DNA from: Bacteroidales bacterium
Lineage (GTDB): Bacteria; Bacteroidota; Bacteroidia; Bacteroidales; DTU049
Length of the DNA stretch: 6,131 nucleotides
NCBI GenBank assembly: GCA_018056215.1
Contig: JAGPGB010000071.1
Coordinates: forward strand, 1 to 6,131
Direction of reading: 5' to 3'
The notes under the pieces were generated by a model. The model had not been told where the DNA came from and ran no database searches. It saw only the letters and a list, made by a program, of their open reading frames with translations. Position numbers and translations under genes: made by a program. Below, piece after piece: positions 5,857 through 6,131 of the stretch; position 1 is the stretch's first letter; every line of letters starts with the position of its first letter.

Positions 5857-6131
5857 ATGCCTCTTCCTTTAGATTTTTATACTCAATCTAATGTGATAAA
5901 CATTGCTAAATCATTGATTGGGAAAGTTTTAATAACTAAAAAAGATGATATCTTGACCTCAGGTATTATAATTGAAACTGAAGCATATAATGGCATTAAT
6001 GATAAAGCTTCACATGCTTTTGGGGGCAAAATAACAGCTAGAAATGAAGCTATGTACATGAATGGTGGTATAGCCTATGTCTATTTATGCTATGGTATAC
6101 ATCATTTATTTAATGTAGTAACAAATATAGA
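5857..6131 (+). CDS. DNA-3-methyladenine glycosylase, AAG/MPG family (3' end cut off by window edge)
   Basis: The first 91 residues of an alkyladenine DNA glycosylase are visible; the rest lies past the right edge. The enzyme excises alkylated purines such as 3-methyladenine, starting base-excision repair. The alignment with human AAG, from memory, holds at a constant offset of 83. IETEAYNG carries E42 (human E125, the catalytic general base) and Y44 (human Y127). H53 in KASHAFGG corresponds to H136. Y79 in YVYLCYG corresponds to the intercalating Y162. N86 corresponds to N169. TARNEAMYMNGG (60-71) matches the family's TxRN...MF segment. No residue needed for catalysis is missing in the visible part. 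The start ATG gives the usual short N-terminus of bacterial members (LDFYTQSNVINIAKSLIGK). It follows the LOG-like gene by 16 bp and probably shares its transcript. Confidence 0.95.
   Translation, partial: MPLPLDFYTQSNVINIAKSLIGKVLITKKDDILTSGIIIETEAYNGINDKASHAFGGKITARNEAMYMNGGIAYVYLCYGIHHLFNVVTNI

Overview
The window looks like a chromosomal piece of an AT-rich member of the Bacteroidota. Four things point there: TAnnTTTG-type -7 boxes, start codons with A-rich leaders instead of clear Shine-Dalgarno sequences, a lipoprotein resembling the type IX secretion ring protein GldN/PorN, and sugar-transferase and glycosyltransferase sequence variants (SDYAS, HPDYQY) that I associate with this phylum among others. 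The standard genetic code fits all genes. I cannot name the species. No RNA gene, insertion sequence, prophage or CRISPR array is visible.

Layout. A leftward (minus-strand) block of four closely spaced genes fills positions 1 to 3047. In transcription order they are a membrane-anchored PASTA-domain protein, a GldN-like lipoprotein, a PflX-like radical SAM protein, and a family-2 glycosyltransferase cut off by the left edge. The spacings are 26 bp, a 14-bp overlap and 46 bp, so this is probably one operon. A 150-bp divergent intergenic region (3048-3197) holds its likely promoter. To the right are an overlapping pair for sugar-nucleotide and glycan work, a DegT-family PLP sugar aminotransferase and a PglC-like phosphoglycosyl transferase. 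After a 119-bp AT-only-rich gap come a LOG-like nucleotide phosphoribohydrolase and the beginning of a 3-methyladenine DNA glycosylase (AAG family), 16 bp apart.

How the genes fit together. The centre of the window is about the cell envelope: an amino-sugar maker and the enzyme that would load such a sugar phosphate onto a lipid carrier, a polyprenol-phosphate-type glycosyltransferase, a cell-wall-binding PASTA protein and a lipoprotein related to a secretion component. The LOG and AAG genes are housekeeping nucleotide and DNA-repair functions.

Most of the window is ordinary. The most interesting item is the 318-residue lipoprotein. Its two halves align with each other at a nearly constant offset of 145-147 residues, and its C-terminal half resembles GldN/PorN. 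That makes it a candidate tandem-duplicated, lipid-anchored relative of a type IX secretion ring protein, located away from any gldKLMN genes visible here.
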